Source: Nymphaea colorata (Eukaryota; Streptophyta; Magnoliopsida; Nymphaeales; Nymphaeaceae). Taken from it: a DNA stretch of 64,000 bases. The translations under genes were made by a program, and so were the position numbers. The notes below the pieces were generated by a model that saw only the letters and a list, made by a program, of their open reading frames with translations, was not told the DNA's origin and ran no database searches. Positions 34,028-45,000 of the stretch are shown here, piece by piece (within the stretch, counting starts at the first letter, position 1; each line of letters starts with the position of its first letter). The stretch covers positions 29,119,206 to 29,183,205 of the forward strand of contig NC_045139.1 in the NCBI RefSeq assembly GCF_008831285.2. The letters are read 5' to 3'.

Positions 34028-34426
34028 TGTTAGCAATTATGGAAAGGATATCACCACAGACTGTAGAGAAGATCAGTTACATAACAGCCAACGTCCTAAT
34101 CTTTTGGTTAGCAATAAAGATGGCAACGATGTTGTTGCAACCATCACAGCGATAAGGGAAAATTCTGAAAACAAGGAAACCAGATCTTGGCAGGACAAGG
34201 AAGAAATCTTTCGTAACAAAGGCAGTAGCAAATTGCATTATAGCGTAGATCCTTAGTACGCTATATATACCCTTCACGCCATCTGTACTAAATTAACAAA
34301 GAATTTCTTGGCGTGTTTTCTCACCGTGGACGTAGGCTTTCTTAAGCTGAACCACGTTATATTTTGTGTTTGCTTTGCTCCTACGCTGTTTTTCTATAGA
34401 CGCCTCTAGTAAAAGCCCCAGCAACA
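34028..34426 (+). repeat. 3' LTR of outer Copia
   Basis: About 399 bases starting TGTTAGCAATTATGG and ending CCCAGCAACA, preceded by a purine tract (AAGGGGAG, about 34,020). A TATA-like CTATATATACC lies near 34,261. No 5' LTR partner exists in the window apart from the inverted fragment at 32,085-32,250. Confidence 0.85.
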
Positions 34427-35760
34427 AATTCTATATTTTCTTTTAAAAAATTTCATTGGTGTAAAAAAAATATTTTATACGAAGACTATTTTTAACGACG
34501 CAAGGTGTTTTAGAGGATTTAACATACCTTGCTGAAAGTAGGTTTGATTCTTGTGGGCATTGTGCTTCTATGTTTTAAGGTGAGAAAGCGAAGTACCTAT
34601 GAGTGTACACTGCTGCTATTATTTGGGGATTATGAGGGGCTTTAGGCCTCCTGCATTTCTTTCTCTTACCCCTTAAACATTCTGATAAGTGTATTTCCTT
34701 CTCTTTTTGTCGTTCGATTAGCACTCCATGTTTGTTGGGGATAACAGGTGTCCTAGCTCCTCTTTGACAGTTGCAGAAGAGACTGTATTTCGAGGATTCC
34801 TGATGGTCTCCCTGACTAAAAGGAGAATCTTTGTTATCATCTTTCTGTATGCTTAGCCGGAAAATTATGTCCATGAATTAACATGAAACTGATTAAACAT
34901 TTGGTATATGTTAATTAAATATAATTCGCTTGCATAGACGTATTCTGCGGGTCCTTTTCATGGGCACATTCGCGAAAGAGTACAGATATCATTTGAAGGA
35001 TCAAGAAACGAGTAGAGAAAGAGAGACGGGTATCATTTACATGGTCCCGCTCTCATGCGTACGTCCACATGCGCGAGAGGGAGCTCTGTTATTTTCCCTT
35101 GTAAGGATGGGATACGAGCACTCATCTCAAAAAACGGAGTTAGAGTTATCGCCCAAAAAATCGATACAGTTTCCTCAAAGATAATATTTGAGATAATGAG
35201 AGATGATCTGACCGGTAACTTCTACCAGTCTTTATCTTCACCAATGTTAATATGTAAAGGTCTTTAAGATCTCCTACTCAAACTGCCGTAACAAGTAGAA
35301 GGTGAGAAATTCATCCCCATGATTTAACTTTGAGCCAACGAGGGCACGAACTTGGAAAAAGAAAAAATTTAATGAATTGGATTGTATATAGAGAAGACGA
35401 CATTTTTTATGCACTGCATTGCTTGTGCTACACAGAAAAAACAAGTACCCGTTTTTCCAGTAATGAAGAACAATCGAAGCTAGGTCATGTTTTTGTTCTA
35501 CACAGAACAAGCACGAAGGACTAAAGATCGCACGCATACCCATGGTAGATTTGTCACGGAAAAACAATGAGTGGGTCATTTGTAGAGATTTACATTGAGA
35601 AAATGAAGCGTCAGCGTACTTAGCATATCTGTCCGATTAAAGAAAACACAAAGAAAAAATGAAGAACTCTGAAAAGGAAGAACAAAAGAAGAATGAATTA
35701 GAATGGAATAGATGGCTGAACATTCATACAAATTTACATCCGTGGTGAGTAATGTAATTA
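34427..35760 (+). repeat. Array block B, copy 2
   Basis: Follows the outer Copia and matches 37,889-39,285 (unit 3) closely, and 15,371-16,310 (unit 1) in its later part. It starts AATTCTATATTTTC, the sequence that continues the unoccupied site in unit 3. It carries a CPBP exon 7 remnant at its start and leads into block A copy 3. Confidence 0.8.
34720..34822 (+). pseudogene. Copy of CPBP protease exon 7 with flanking intron
   Basis: After a conserved acceptor (GATTAG) the sequence matches exon 7 (CLLGITGVLAP), then an insertion of about seven bases with TGA interrupts it before AEETVFRGFLMVSLTK. The donor GTATAT is lost (AAAAGGAGAATC). The active-site EExxxR is readable, but the exon is dead. 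About 75 bases of the preceding intron are also conserved. Confidence 0.8.
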
Positions 35761-35789
35761 TATCATTAATATATATATGTATTTGTATT

Positions 35790-36780
35790 AGAGTGGTCGC
35801 ATGCTCTGGTATTCATTATTCGCACAGGTGTTCGGCTGGTTTTTTCCGCTTTAGGTAATTGCTTCTAATCGGATTGATTTGTATGAATTATTTTGGCAAC
35901 TCGCGAGAAGATAGTTCTTTTTTCCTTAGAATACTCTTTAATGCCGACCTGTCAAGTTTTAAATCTTTGATGAGTATATGGGACTCAGAAAACGCAGAAT
36001 ACAATGGAGCCACAAACGTCAAAATTGAAATCTTTCTTGTATTTGTTGGAGATATTATACTAATAGAGACGATAAGGTATAGACACGCATAATGTTTGAC
36101 TGACTGAATCAAATTAATCTAAATGAGATTAACGGATGGTGTAGAAAATGTTTTAAGAAGGTCGAACAAGCAGTGAACACTATCGTGCAATAAAAAGTGG
36201 CCTAATATTTCTACTAGAAGCTGGTGATGGCCCAGTGGATGGTGAGGACAACGAGAAGCTCATCCCCATGAATAAGCTTTGAACGGACGAGGCCACGAGT
36301 AAAGAGAGAAAAAAGAATTTTCATGTCTAAATGTATACAAAGAAAACAACTCAACTGTCGTGGCGAGGCCATGAATTTAAAAAAGAATATTGCAAGGGAA
36401 TGTACATACTATAAACAAAAGAAGTAATCCATCGTGAACGTCTTCAATCTCCAACAATTATTTCGATATGTGCCGCGAGAGGCAAAAGGATCAAGTTTAG
36501 CTATTCGATAGTGCATAATGGAACTGTAATCAAAACCATGGATTGTTTTGGAGGAAATGCATTCTTTTTCATTTTTCCTTTTGATGCCAAAGATCGGGTC
36601 ATGTTTTGTTCTACACAACGAGAACTAAGGACCCAAAGATCACACGTATACCACGATAGATTTGTCACTGTCATTCGGTGAGTGGATTACAATTTTACAT
36701 TGATAAAATGCACTGCAAGACGCCCAGATTTATGCATGGGTTATCTGTCAGATTAAAGAAAACAACGAGAACAAAGAAGA
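35790..36780 (+). repeat. Array block A, copy 3
   Basis: Matches 20,925-21,880 with few differences, starting just after the position of exon 10 and its microsatellite, so no coding exon remains. It leads into XB copy 2. The block B to block A boundary lies at a short TATGTATTTGTATTAGAG stretch shared with block A copy 2. Confidence 0.78.
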
Positions 36781-36895
36781 AGTCTCAACAGAAGAGACAA
36801 AAAAAAGAAAAGGAAAGGGAAGTAGATAACTTGTCAGTTGACATACAAATCCATGGTGAATCGTCTGATGGAGGCATGCAAACACGCAGACAGAG

Positions 36896-37689
36896 TTAGG
36901 CGGAGGATGAAGCCGGTAAAAGAGAAGGCGGACAAAGGATAATGAATGGAGGAGGCACAAGAGGAGACTGAAGCAGACGGGGACAGAGCAGAGAGCGAAG
37001 GAAGCGTCTCCCAGCCCGACAAAAGTGTGCTTGCACAAACATAAGCTTCTCCTCCTTTCTCTTAACGTCCGGCCACGTCTCGACGCACTCTCGGGGCTAA
37101 AAGGCCGGGCAACTGGACCTCTCCGACGACACCGATGCCGGAGACGGACAACCAAAGAGAGCTGCATCGTCGGAATAGGCCGTCCCAGAAGACGTTCTCC
37201 GTGTGTTTTTCTCTTCAGTGGGATGAAATGGTGTTCTGATAAAGTGGAAGAGGGAGATGGCGGACGGGACGACGGCCCGGAAATGAAGCTCCACGAAGAC
37301 AGATCGCGACTCCGCTTCTTCCTCACAAACCATTGCATGAACAGTCGCAGGTTGCCGTTGAGGACCTGGAGCTCGTCCTGCGGGTTCGCTCCGCGCCCAT
37401 TCGTCGACCCGACGGAGGAAGCCACTGAACTAAGAGAGGTCGAGGAAGAACATGACAACGCTGGCGAGAGACGAAGCCGCCCTTTCCTCATCGCCCTCAA
37501 GGCGGCTACCCGATGCCGCAGCTGCTCGAAAATCTGACGGAGTTCTCGTTTGAGTGACCCGAAGTCGGTTCCGGCATACCGGAGGCGCCGAATCCGGTGA
37601 CGCAGCTCCGATGCCTGCGTCACCCCCACTCGCACTCTCACTTCGCTCTCTTGCATGGCTGATGCAGCCAGAACCCCGTCACTCCGCAT
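36896..37689 (-). pseudogene. XB copy 2, frameshifted relative of XA
   Basis: Sister of XB copy 1. The N-terminal ~160 codons align (ASELRHRIRRLRYAGTDFGS, DELQVLNGNLRLFMQWFV). A two-base insertion near 37,202 (CGTGTGTTTTTC against CGTGTTTTTC) then shifts the frame earlier than in copy 1, and the rest of the XA-like sequence continues in another frame. It lacks the five-base insertion of copy 1, so the two copies were broken independently. The open frame reaches 36,748 without further homology. Confidence 0.6.
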
Positions 37690-37784
37690 ATCGGACAGGC
37701 CGCCAACTGTTGGCGATGGGGGCGGCGACTGTAGCGGGGGTGGGAAAGGCAGCGCCTCTCTGACACCCTCCTACCTTCGCGCTC

Positions 37785-37910
37785 ACGTAATTAGAACCAG
37801 AGTTTTGGATTGAAAAATAGTCAATAATAATAATTTAATAATAACAAAAAACAATAAAGATTGACGCAGCTTTGGGGGCAATGACGCCAAATTCTATATT
37901 TTTCTTTTAA
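37785..37910. other. Unoccupied site corresponding to the outer Copia insertion
   Basis: Host sequence upstream of XB copy 2 (TTGGATTGAAAAATAGTC, then GACGCAGCTT) continues as GACGCCAAATTCTATAT. In unit 2 the same left part ends at GACGC and the element follows; the same right part (AAATTCTATAT) resumes after the outer 3' LTR. This interval therefore shows the site without the retrotransposon. Confidence 0.75.
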
Positions 37911-39285
37911 AAATTTTCCTTGGTGTCAAAAAAAATATTTTATACGAAGACCATTTTTAACGAGGCAAGGTGTTTTTTTGATGTTTTTTTTGAGGATTTA
38001 ACATACCTTGCTGAAAGTAGGTTTGATTCTTGTGGGCATTGTGCTTCTATGTTTTAAGGTGAGGAAGCGAAGTACCTATGAGTGTACACTGCTGCTATTA
38101 CTTGGGGATTCATAAGCAGCGATGGAGGGGCTTTAGGCCTCCTGCATTTCCTTCTCTTCTTGTAAAATATTAATCTTCTACTCTTACCCCTTAAACATTC
38201 TGATAAGTGTATTTCCTTCTCTTTTTGTCGTTAGATTAGCACTCCATGTTTGTTGGGGATAACCGGTGTCGTAGCTCTTCTTTGACAGTTGCAGAAGAGA
38301 GTGTATTTCTAGGATTCCTGATGGTCTCCCTGACTAAAAGGAGAATCTTTGTTCTCATCTTTCTGTATGCTTAGCCGGAAAATTATGGCCATGAATTAAC
38401 ATGAAACTGATTAAACATTTGGTATATGTTAATTAAATATAATTCGCTTGCATAGACGTATTCTGCGGGTCCTTTTCATGGGCACTTTCGCGAAAGAGTA
38501 CAGATATCAATTGAAGGATCAAGAAACGAGTAGAAAAAGAGAGACGGGTATCATTTACATGGTCCCGCTCTCATGCATACTTCCACATGCGCGAGAGGGA
38601 GCTCTGTTATTTTCCCTTGTAAGGATGGGATACGAGTACTCATCTCAAAAAACGGAGTTAGAGTTATCGCCCAAAAAATAGAGACAGTTTCCTCAAAGAT
38701 AATATTGGAGATATCTGACCGGTGACTTCTACCAGTCTTTATCTTCACCATTGTTAATATGTAAAGGTCTTTAAGATCTCCTACTCAAACTGCCGTAACA
38801 AGTGGAAGGTGAGAAATTCATTCCCATTACTTAACTTTGAGCCAACGAGGGCACGAACTTGGAAAAAGAAAAAATTTAATGAATTGGATTGTAGAAGAGA
38901 AGACGACATTTTTTATGCACTGCATTGCTTGTGCTACACAAAAAAAACAAGTACCCGTTTTTTCAGTAATGAAGAACAATCGAAGCTAGGTCATGTTTTT
39001 GTTCTACACACAACAAGCACGAAGGACTAAAGGTCGCACGCATACCCATGGTAGATTTGTCACGGAAAAACAATGAGTGGGTCATTTGTAGAGATTTACA
39101 TTGAGAAAATGAAGCGTCAGCATACTTAGCATATCTGTCCGATTAAAGAAAACACAAAGAGAAAAGGAAGAACTCTGAAAAGGAAGAACAAAAGAAGAAT
39201 GAATTAGAATGGAATAGATGGCTGAACATTCATACAAATTTACATCCGTGGTGAGTAATGTAATTATATCATTAATATATGTTTC
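37889..39285 (+). repeat. Array block B, copy 3
   Basis: Matches 34,427-35,760 over nearly its full length and 15,371-16,310 in part. It runs into the XA-DEG8 block that also follows block B in unit 1. No gene other than the exon 7 remnant is seen. Confidence 0.8.
38237..38342 (+). pseudogene. Second full copy of CPBP protease exon 7
   Basis: Like the copy at 34,720 it keeps the acceptor and the CLLGITG stretch and has the same small insertion with TGA. Here the active-site motif has changed to EESVFL: the arginine codon CGA has become CTA, and Thr is now Ser. The shared insertion shows that these two copies descend from one damaged parent. Confidence 0.8.
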
Positions 39286-39810
39286 TTTTAACTTCACCCG
39301 AAAAAATGTCGGTAAGATTATCAATCATATGATGCACATACGACAGACGGAGCGTATAAGTGGAAGAAAAGGGTTAGAAAATTAAGAACAGATTTAACGT
39401 GGTTCAACTCACAATATGTGAGTCTACATCCACGATCATAAACACCTCTCTCCCTCTTTTTTATTTCACCAATATTGAATTTCAACAGCGTCTTTGTCGA
39501 GAGAGAGGGATAGAGATTCCTCTTATATATGCTCAGTACATATTTTGGATATGCAAGCATTTACACTTGGCTGATTTTGTGGATCTAGATTGATGTGGTA
39601 ACGCCCTTCCTTTGATCTTCTCCTCCCCTTCCCTCTTCCTCATCTCCTTTTCTCTTTTTTGATGTTTTCTTTTCTTCACTCTTTTTTTTTTCTTTTCTTT
39701 TCTTCCATTTTGATTTTCCTGTTTTTCTTCGCTTTTGACGTTTTGAACTACGGTGACTTCTTTGCCACCAAGTTTTTGATGATTTTCCATTTGGTCGGCC
39801 TAACACAGAG

Positions 39811-40659
39811 TTAGCCGTAGGATGAAGCCGATTGAGCAGAAGAAGAGAAGGCGGGCAGACGATAATGGATGGAGGACGAACAAGTGGAGACTGAAGCAGA
39901 CGGTGACAATGCAGAGATCGAAGGAGGCGACGTCTCCCAACTTGAGAAAAGTGTATCAGAGTAAACACAAGCCTCTCCTCCATTGTCCTCAACGCCCGGA
40001 GACGTCTTGACGCACTCGCGGGGCCAAACTTCCGGGCAACTGGACCCCTTGGTCGACACCGATGCTGGAGACGAACAACCAAAGAGAGCTACATCGTCGG
40101 AATCGGCTGTCTCAGAAGACGTCCTCCTTGTTTTCGTCTTCAATGGGATGTAATCGACTGCTGATGGAGTGGAAGAGGAAGACGACGATGGCACGGAGAT
40201 GAAACTCCGCGAAGAGATCGATCGCGACTCCGCTTCTTCCTCCCCGCTCCGACGCCTCTTCCTCGCCGGATCTCGAAACCATTGCACGAACCGCCGCAGG
40301 TTCCCGTTGAGGACCTGAAGCTCGTCCTGCGCGGTGGCGCGGGGCTCCTTCGTCGACGTGGCGCGGGGCTCCTTCGACGACCTGACGGAGGAAGCCACTG
40401 AAGGAGAGGACGAAGACGAGGAAGAACATGACGAGGCTGGCAAGAGACGAAGCCTCTCTTTCCTCATCGCCCTCAAGGCTGCTACCCGATGGCGCAGGTG
40501 CACGAAAATCTGACCGAGTTCTCGTTTGAGTGATCCGACGTCGCTTCCGGCTTCCTGGAGGCGCCGAATCCGGTGGCCCAGCTCCGTTGCCTGCGCCCAC
40601 TCCACCCTCACTCGCATTTTCTCCTCTCTCTCCTGCATGGAAACTCCGCATCTCCCCAT
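39811..40659 (-). CDS. Unrecognised Ser/Arg-rich protein XA, copy 2
   Basis: A 282-codon open frame nearly identical to the copy at 16,920-17,744. It differs by a 24-base tandem duplication near 40,340-40,375, which doubles EPRAT plus neighbours and adds eight residues, and by a few substitutions. Both frames remain open despite a Ser-rich GC-rich composition that easily tolerates shifts. The XA C-terminus is collinear in both copies, and the stop codon is conserved. It lies 1.4 kb downstream of the DEG8 stop on the same strand. Parts are as described for copy 1 (helical basic region, Ser run, DELQVLNGNLRRFVQWF, RKRRR). Function is not recognised. Confidence 0.6.
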   Translation of the reverse strand: MGRCGVSMQEREEKMRVRVEWAQATELGHRIRRLQEAGSDVGSLKRELGQIFVHLRHRVAALRAMRKERLRLLPASSCSSSSSSSPSVASSVRSSKEPRATSTKEPRATAQDELQVLNGNLRRFVQWFRDPARKRRRSGEEEAESRSISSRSFISVPSSSSSSTPSAVDYIPLKTKTRRTSSETADSDDVALFGCSSPASVSTKGSSCPEVWPRECVKTSPGVEDNGGEACVYSDTLFSSWETSPPSISALSPSASVSTCSSSIHYRLPAFSSSAQSASSYG

Positions 40660-40855
40660 CTCGTACTGGCTCCTCAGGCGGCCAGCCGGTGAAGATGGAT
40701 CCTCTGCTTCGACGGCGGCAGCTGCTGTAGCGGTGGAGGGAACGGCAGAGTCTCGGACACCCTCCCAATCTTCGGGAGCACGTAATTAGAGCGCTAGATT
40801 TTGCCCTGAATACTTTCTCAGGAAAAAATCGTTCGGCCAAATGTGAGGGTGCTGC

Positions 40856-40864
40856 TATATAAAG
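40856..40864. promoter_or_regulatory. TATA-like element near XA copy 2
   Basis: TATATAAAG about 200 bases upstream of the XA copy 2 start, in the same position as at 17,948. The direction of any promoter is ambiguous, because the consensus fits the plus strand better while XA lies on the minus strand. Confidence 0.35.
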
Positions 40865-41769
40865 ACGGAAGAACAATATACCATAATAATAATAGTTATA
40901 GGAATTCATCCGTCTTGGGCTTTCTTCATGTTTATCCTGATGAAAATGAGAAATATCTTTTACCCATCCAATGAGAATTCATAAAAGATAATATCAAAAT
41001 TCGTTGGTACAGCTTTTTAGTGTCTATCTTTATCTTTATTAGTTCATCTCCTAAAATTCAGAATCTTGCCTTTATAGAGAGAGAGAGACTGGGGAAAAGA
41101 AAGTGACAAGATGAAAGATTGTATGATTTTGTGTTTTTTATACTCCTATTATATATCCGATTCTCATTCAGATTTTGCGGAATACATTGTGACATGGTAA
41201 ATGTTATATTCATCCCAACCCAATCGATAACTTTCACATATAAACATATTTTTTTGAGATAATAGCTGGCCAGTTTCAACCTGCCCGATACTTGGCCGAT
41301 TTAGATGGAAACCGTTTAAATACTGGATTTTTTGTAATCTTTCTAGGTCTGTAATCTACAATGAATCATTGGTTTTTTGTTATTTTATTCTCGGTAATAA
41401 ATCTGCATTCTTGAGACCCTAGAAAATAATATAAATATGTATTATTTAGACATCATAACTCATTCCGTTTTCACAAGGAAAAACGAAAAACAAACAAACC
41501 AAACTACTTTTTATTTTCTTTGTACAGTTTCTTAATTTTCAGAAAAACCGACGGATTAAATGTGCGGATTTTTCTAAACTTTTCAAAAAATTTGGAAAAA
41601 CCATTCAACTTTTGAAAGTATTACCAGAAAAACGTGTAAGTTTGCATTTTGTCATTTATTTGCCTAAATTACACGTCGAACAAGCAGTTACACGAAGAAA
41701 TCTAAACTTAAGCATGCTTTTGTAAAAAAAAAAAAAAAAAAAAAACTTTTTTTTCCTTTTTTTTTTAGT

Positions 41770-42039
41770 TAGCAATATGAAGTGGAACTGTCACTTGGCA
41801 GATTATTCCAAAAGACGCTATATGCCAAGTTTGTAGGGTCGTTCATCAAAATTGGGAAATTGATTTTGGTAGATGCTAATCATGCAGAAAACGATGATTT
41901 AAGCGTCGCATCACTATCTGCACGAGATTCTCTTTATTTTACAATTCCAGAAATTGAGAAATCAAAGTCTGGGCATACACAATCATCTGCACGGTTTCAA
42001 CCAATGACACAGAACATGAGAAATCAAAATTCGGCCTGA
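41770..42039 (+). CDS. Possible terminal exon of an unrecognised gene, copy 2
   Basis: Same frame as 18,859-19,128, again after a T-rich tract and TTAG, ending in TGA 11 bases before the DEG8 stop codon on the other strand. The predicted peptide is identical to copy 1. No start codon or upstream exon is identified, and no family is recognised. It may instead be part of the convergent DEG8 3' untranslated region read on the wrong strand. Confidence 0.3.
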
Positions 42040-42050
42040 GCTGGGCCAAA

Positions 42051-45000
42051 TCAAGACGCCTGCTCCAATATTATGGGCAACTCTAGCCTTTCATCACCTC
42101 TTTGTATCTTCAATAGCACCCTATCCCCAACACTATAATCATCATCAAGAACCTTGGATAACTCTGCTTTATTTTTAACCTGTAAACGTGCCAATAAGAT
42201 CTTAATCTTGTTGCTTTGTCTCTCTGTAGGGGTGTGTGTGTGTGCGAAGAGAGAGAGAGAGAGAGAGCATACAGGGTGGTTGTCAACGCCCACGATAATG
42301 TCTCCGAGGATTAAGTTACCGGCAAATCCTCTCCTGGTAGGTAAGAGTCCAGCTTTTGCTGCAAGACTGTTTGCAGGGACCTAAAGAATTCCAAATAATT
42401 AGTTCATGTGATATAGATTGTTAATTCACGATGAACTTCCAGTCAGTTTGAACATAACCGGCATGACAGGGAACCTGATTCAGGTTCCCAAGTTCATGTC
42501 ACTCCCAACTCAGATTTGAGTCGAGCTAGCTAGAACAGGCTGCAGTTTGAGACAAGTTATCGTGACTTGACACTGCCAATGACAGACTGAAATAACATGC
42601 GAAAACCTACCTGCAAAACAAGGGCCCCATTTCGAACATTCAACTGATTTGCAACTGGGTCTGGTGCTAACTCCAAATTCAAACCTGCCCGAATGGCCTG
42701 TTTTAGTGAATACTTTCAGAATGTGAGGTTTTGCTATTACAGACCAAGAAAACAAACTTAATAAGCAAATTAGCTTGTTAAGTAAGTGCCCAAGTAGGAA
42801 GGATGACAAAAAAAGTGCAGCACTTTGTCAAAATAACTTGCCTTGCCAAACTGGATTAGCTGCGGAACAACTTTAAGCACTGTTGAAGATGGTATAGCGA
42901 AGCCTACGCCAGCTGAAGTACCTGTAGTACATAGATGGGTCTTGTGAAAAGAAACGACCAATAAGCACACAGATTTGCATAGTTGCAAAGGAAAAAATAC
43001 ACATGGATGTGTAGGCTTGTACATCCATGGATCATGGTGAGGAAAAGGGACATCTAACGAACTCCATGTTTCCTGTATTCATGGAATGCTTCCATATATT
43101 TTTAGTCAAACAATGTGTGTGACTACGTGTCCTTTAATTATGTGGCATTCTATTATTTCTGAAATATGTTTCATTTCAACACTAAGTTTTTAAGTATGTT
43201 TCACTACCAAGTCTTACTTCATTAACCTCTTTTTTTTTTTACAAAATAAAAACATCCCTAAATAAATCTCTATGACATGTTTTTTTTGTAAATGGTGTAC
43301 AATGAAATTGCGCAAGAATAGAAAAAATATCAAACTTGAAGTTAGGCCCTAAGGAGGTGTCCAACAACACCAGTGACATCAAGAGAAACATATCATCCTG
43401 TGACCAGACAACTCAAACAACCATCATCAAGCAATTGCTTACCAGTCTGTGTAAATATGGCTGTGTTGATTCCAATCATATTTCCCTTTGAATCCAGTAA
43501 AGGACCACCACTGCCAAGTGCATTACATCTTTACCAAGTTAAATAGAAGTATAGACAAATGAACTGTGTAGCCCTCTCATTACCCTTCCTTTCTTGATAA
43601 GAATAATCAATGATAAAAAATAATTGGCACGCTCCATTGATTCTCTAAAATAGGAGGCAAATTGCATGCAATATAACATTAAGCCTTTAACGGAGTTCAT
43701 TAAATCTTATTTTATGGTATTCTAGGTCCTAAGTATTCTAGGTTTACTTTTTATATAGAAACATTTTCCCCCTTCCACATGAACTCCCCTTAACATCAAC
43801 TGTAGACTGATATTTGCGAAAATGCTGTACCTGTTTCCTGGATTAATGGCTGCATCAGTCTGAATTCCACCACTTATTGTCACCCCAGCCTGGCTAAAAA
43901 TTTCTCGACTTAAACCGCTAATAACACCAACTGTCAAAGTGTGGTCAAAACCAAATGGGTTTCCAATTGCTAAGCATCTCTGTCCAACTTTCAGAACAGA
44001 CGAGGTGCCAACATTGATCGGTCTCAATATATCCATTGGGGCCTCCACCTAGCTCCATTGTTGGGAAAAAAGAGGTTAAGAAGAGAATTAGTCAAGATAA
44101 AATGGATGACTACTTACGGAGAAATATCAACAATTCATGTGCATGGATCAGTAGACCATAAAAGTTCAGTTGACATATAGCTTCCTCAAGTGCTGATTAA
44201 ACTACCTTACACTTTTTACAGCTATAATTACATTACACACATCTCTCATGGATATGAAATTGAAAAAACACAGGAAAAGGAATCCAAGGATCCAACTTTG
44301 GCTGGTAAAAGAAAATGGTCCCCATGCCAAAATGGTTATGGAGCTCCCATCCAAATATACATAACCGCGTACTCTGTTGTTGCTAGACATTGAAGTACTA
44401 TAACAGAACCAGACCCTCAGCACCGACAAGGATCCTAAAAAGAAAATCAAAGGATAATGTTGTTTTCCTCCAAGAATATAAAAGCTTTCCCCCACGCTTC
44501 AAAAATAAATCAAACTGGACAGAACAATGATGAGGGACTTTATCTGCCAAACTTGCCATGTCTACATAAAAATCTCCCCAAGATAAGCTATAAAAGAAAA
44601 AACCTGCTATATATGTGAATGAGACTAGCACCAAATACTACAAACGTGTTTAATCAGTATAAAGATATCCATACCAAACCTCAGCTAGACATAGGATCCC
44701 ATACGGCATTCAATTTTTCCCAGGTGAACCGATCATGCATGAAAAACAGGCTGTAACCATAAAAGGATAAAGAAACATGGTTAAACGCCTACCTTCAAGA
44801 CAGCAAGATCCTTTAAACGATCTGCCCCAACTAACTTTCCCTCAAAACTCTTCTGAAGCCTTTGGGAGAACAGGTATAGCAAAACTGGATGTCAAGTTTC
44901 AAAAATAGAATCTAGAAATTAATGAATAGATACTAATCAATGTGAGCCAGGAGATGGAGCTTCACCCTTCAGACACAAGGATGTTAACACGCGCAACTAC

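Larger units (their letters stand above)
23066..34426 (+). mobile_element. Outer Copia retrotransposon remnant, 5' truncated
   Basis: A decayed Ty1/Copia element interrupted by a younger Copia (23,320-30,086). Its left end starts abruptly inside gag; there is no 5' LTR or primer site. The right end is a full-looking LTR (34,028-34,426). Comparison with unit 3 gives the unoccupied sequence near 37,888: host DNA there reads TGACGCCAAATTC, while here TGACGC runs into the element and the element ends in AACAAATTC. The gag-pol frame is broken in several places (see the pseudogene entry). Confidence 0.85.
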
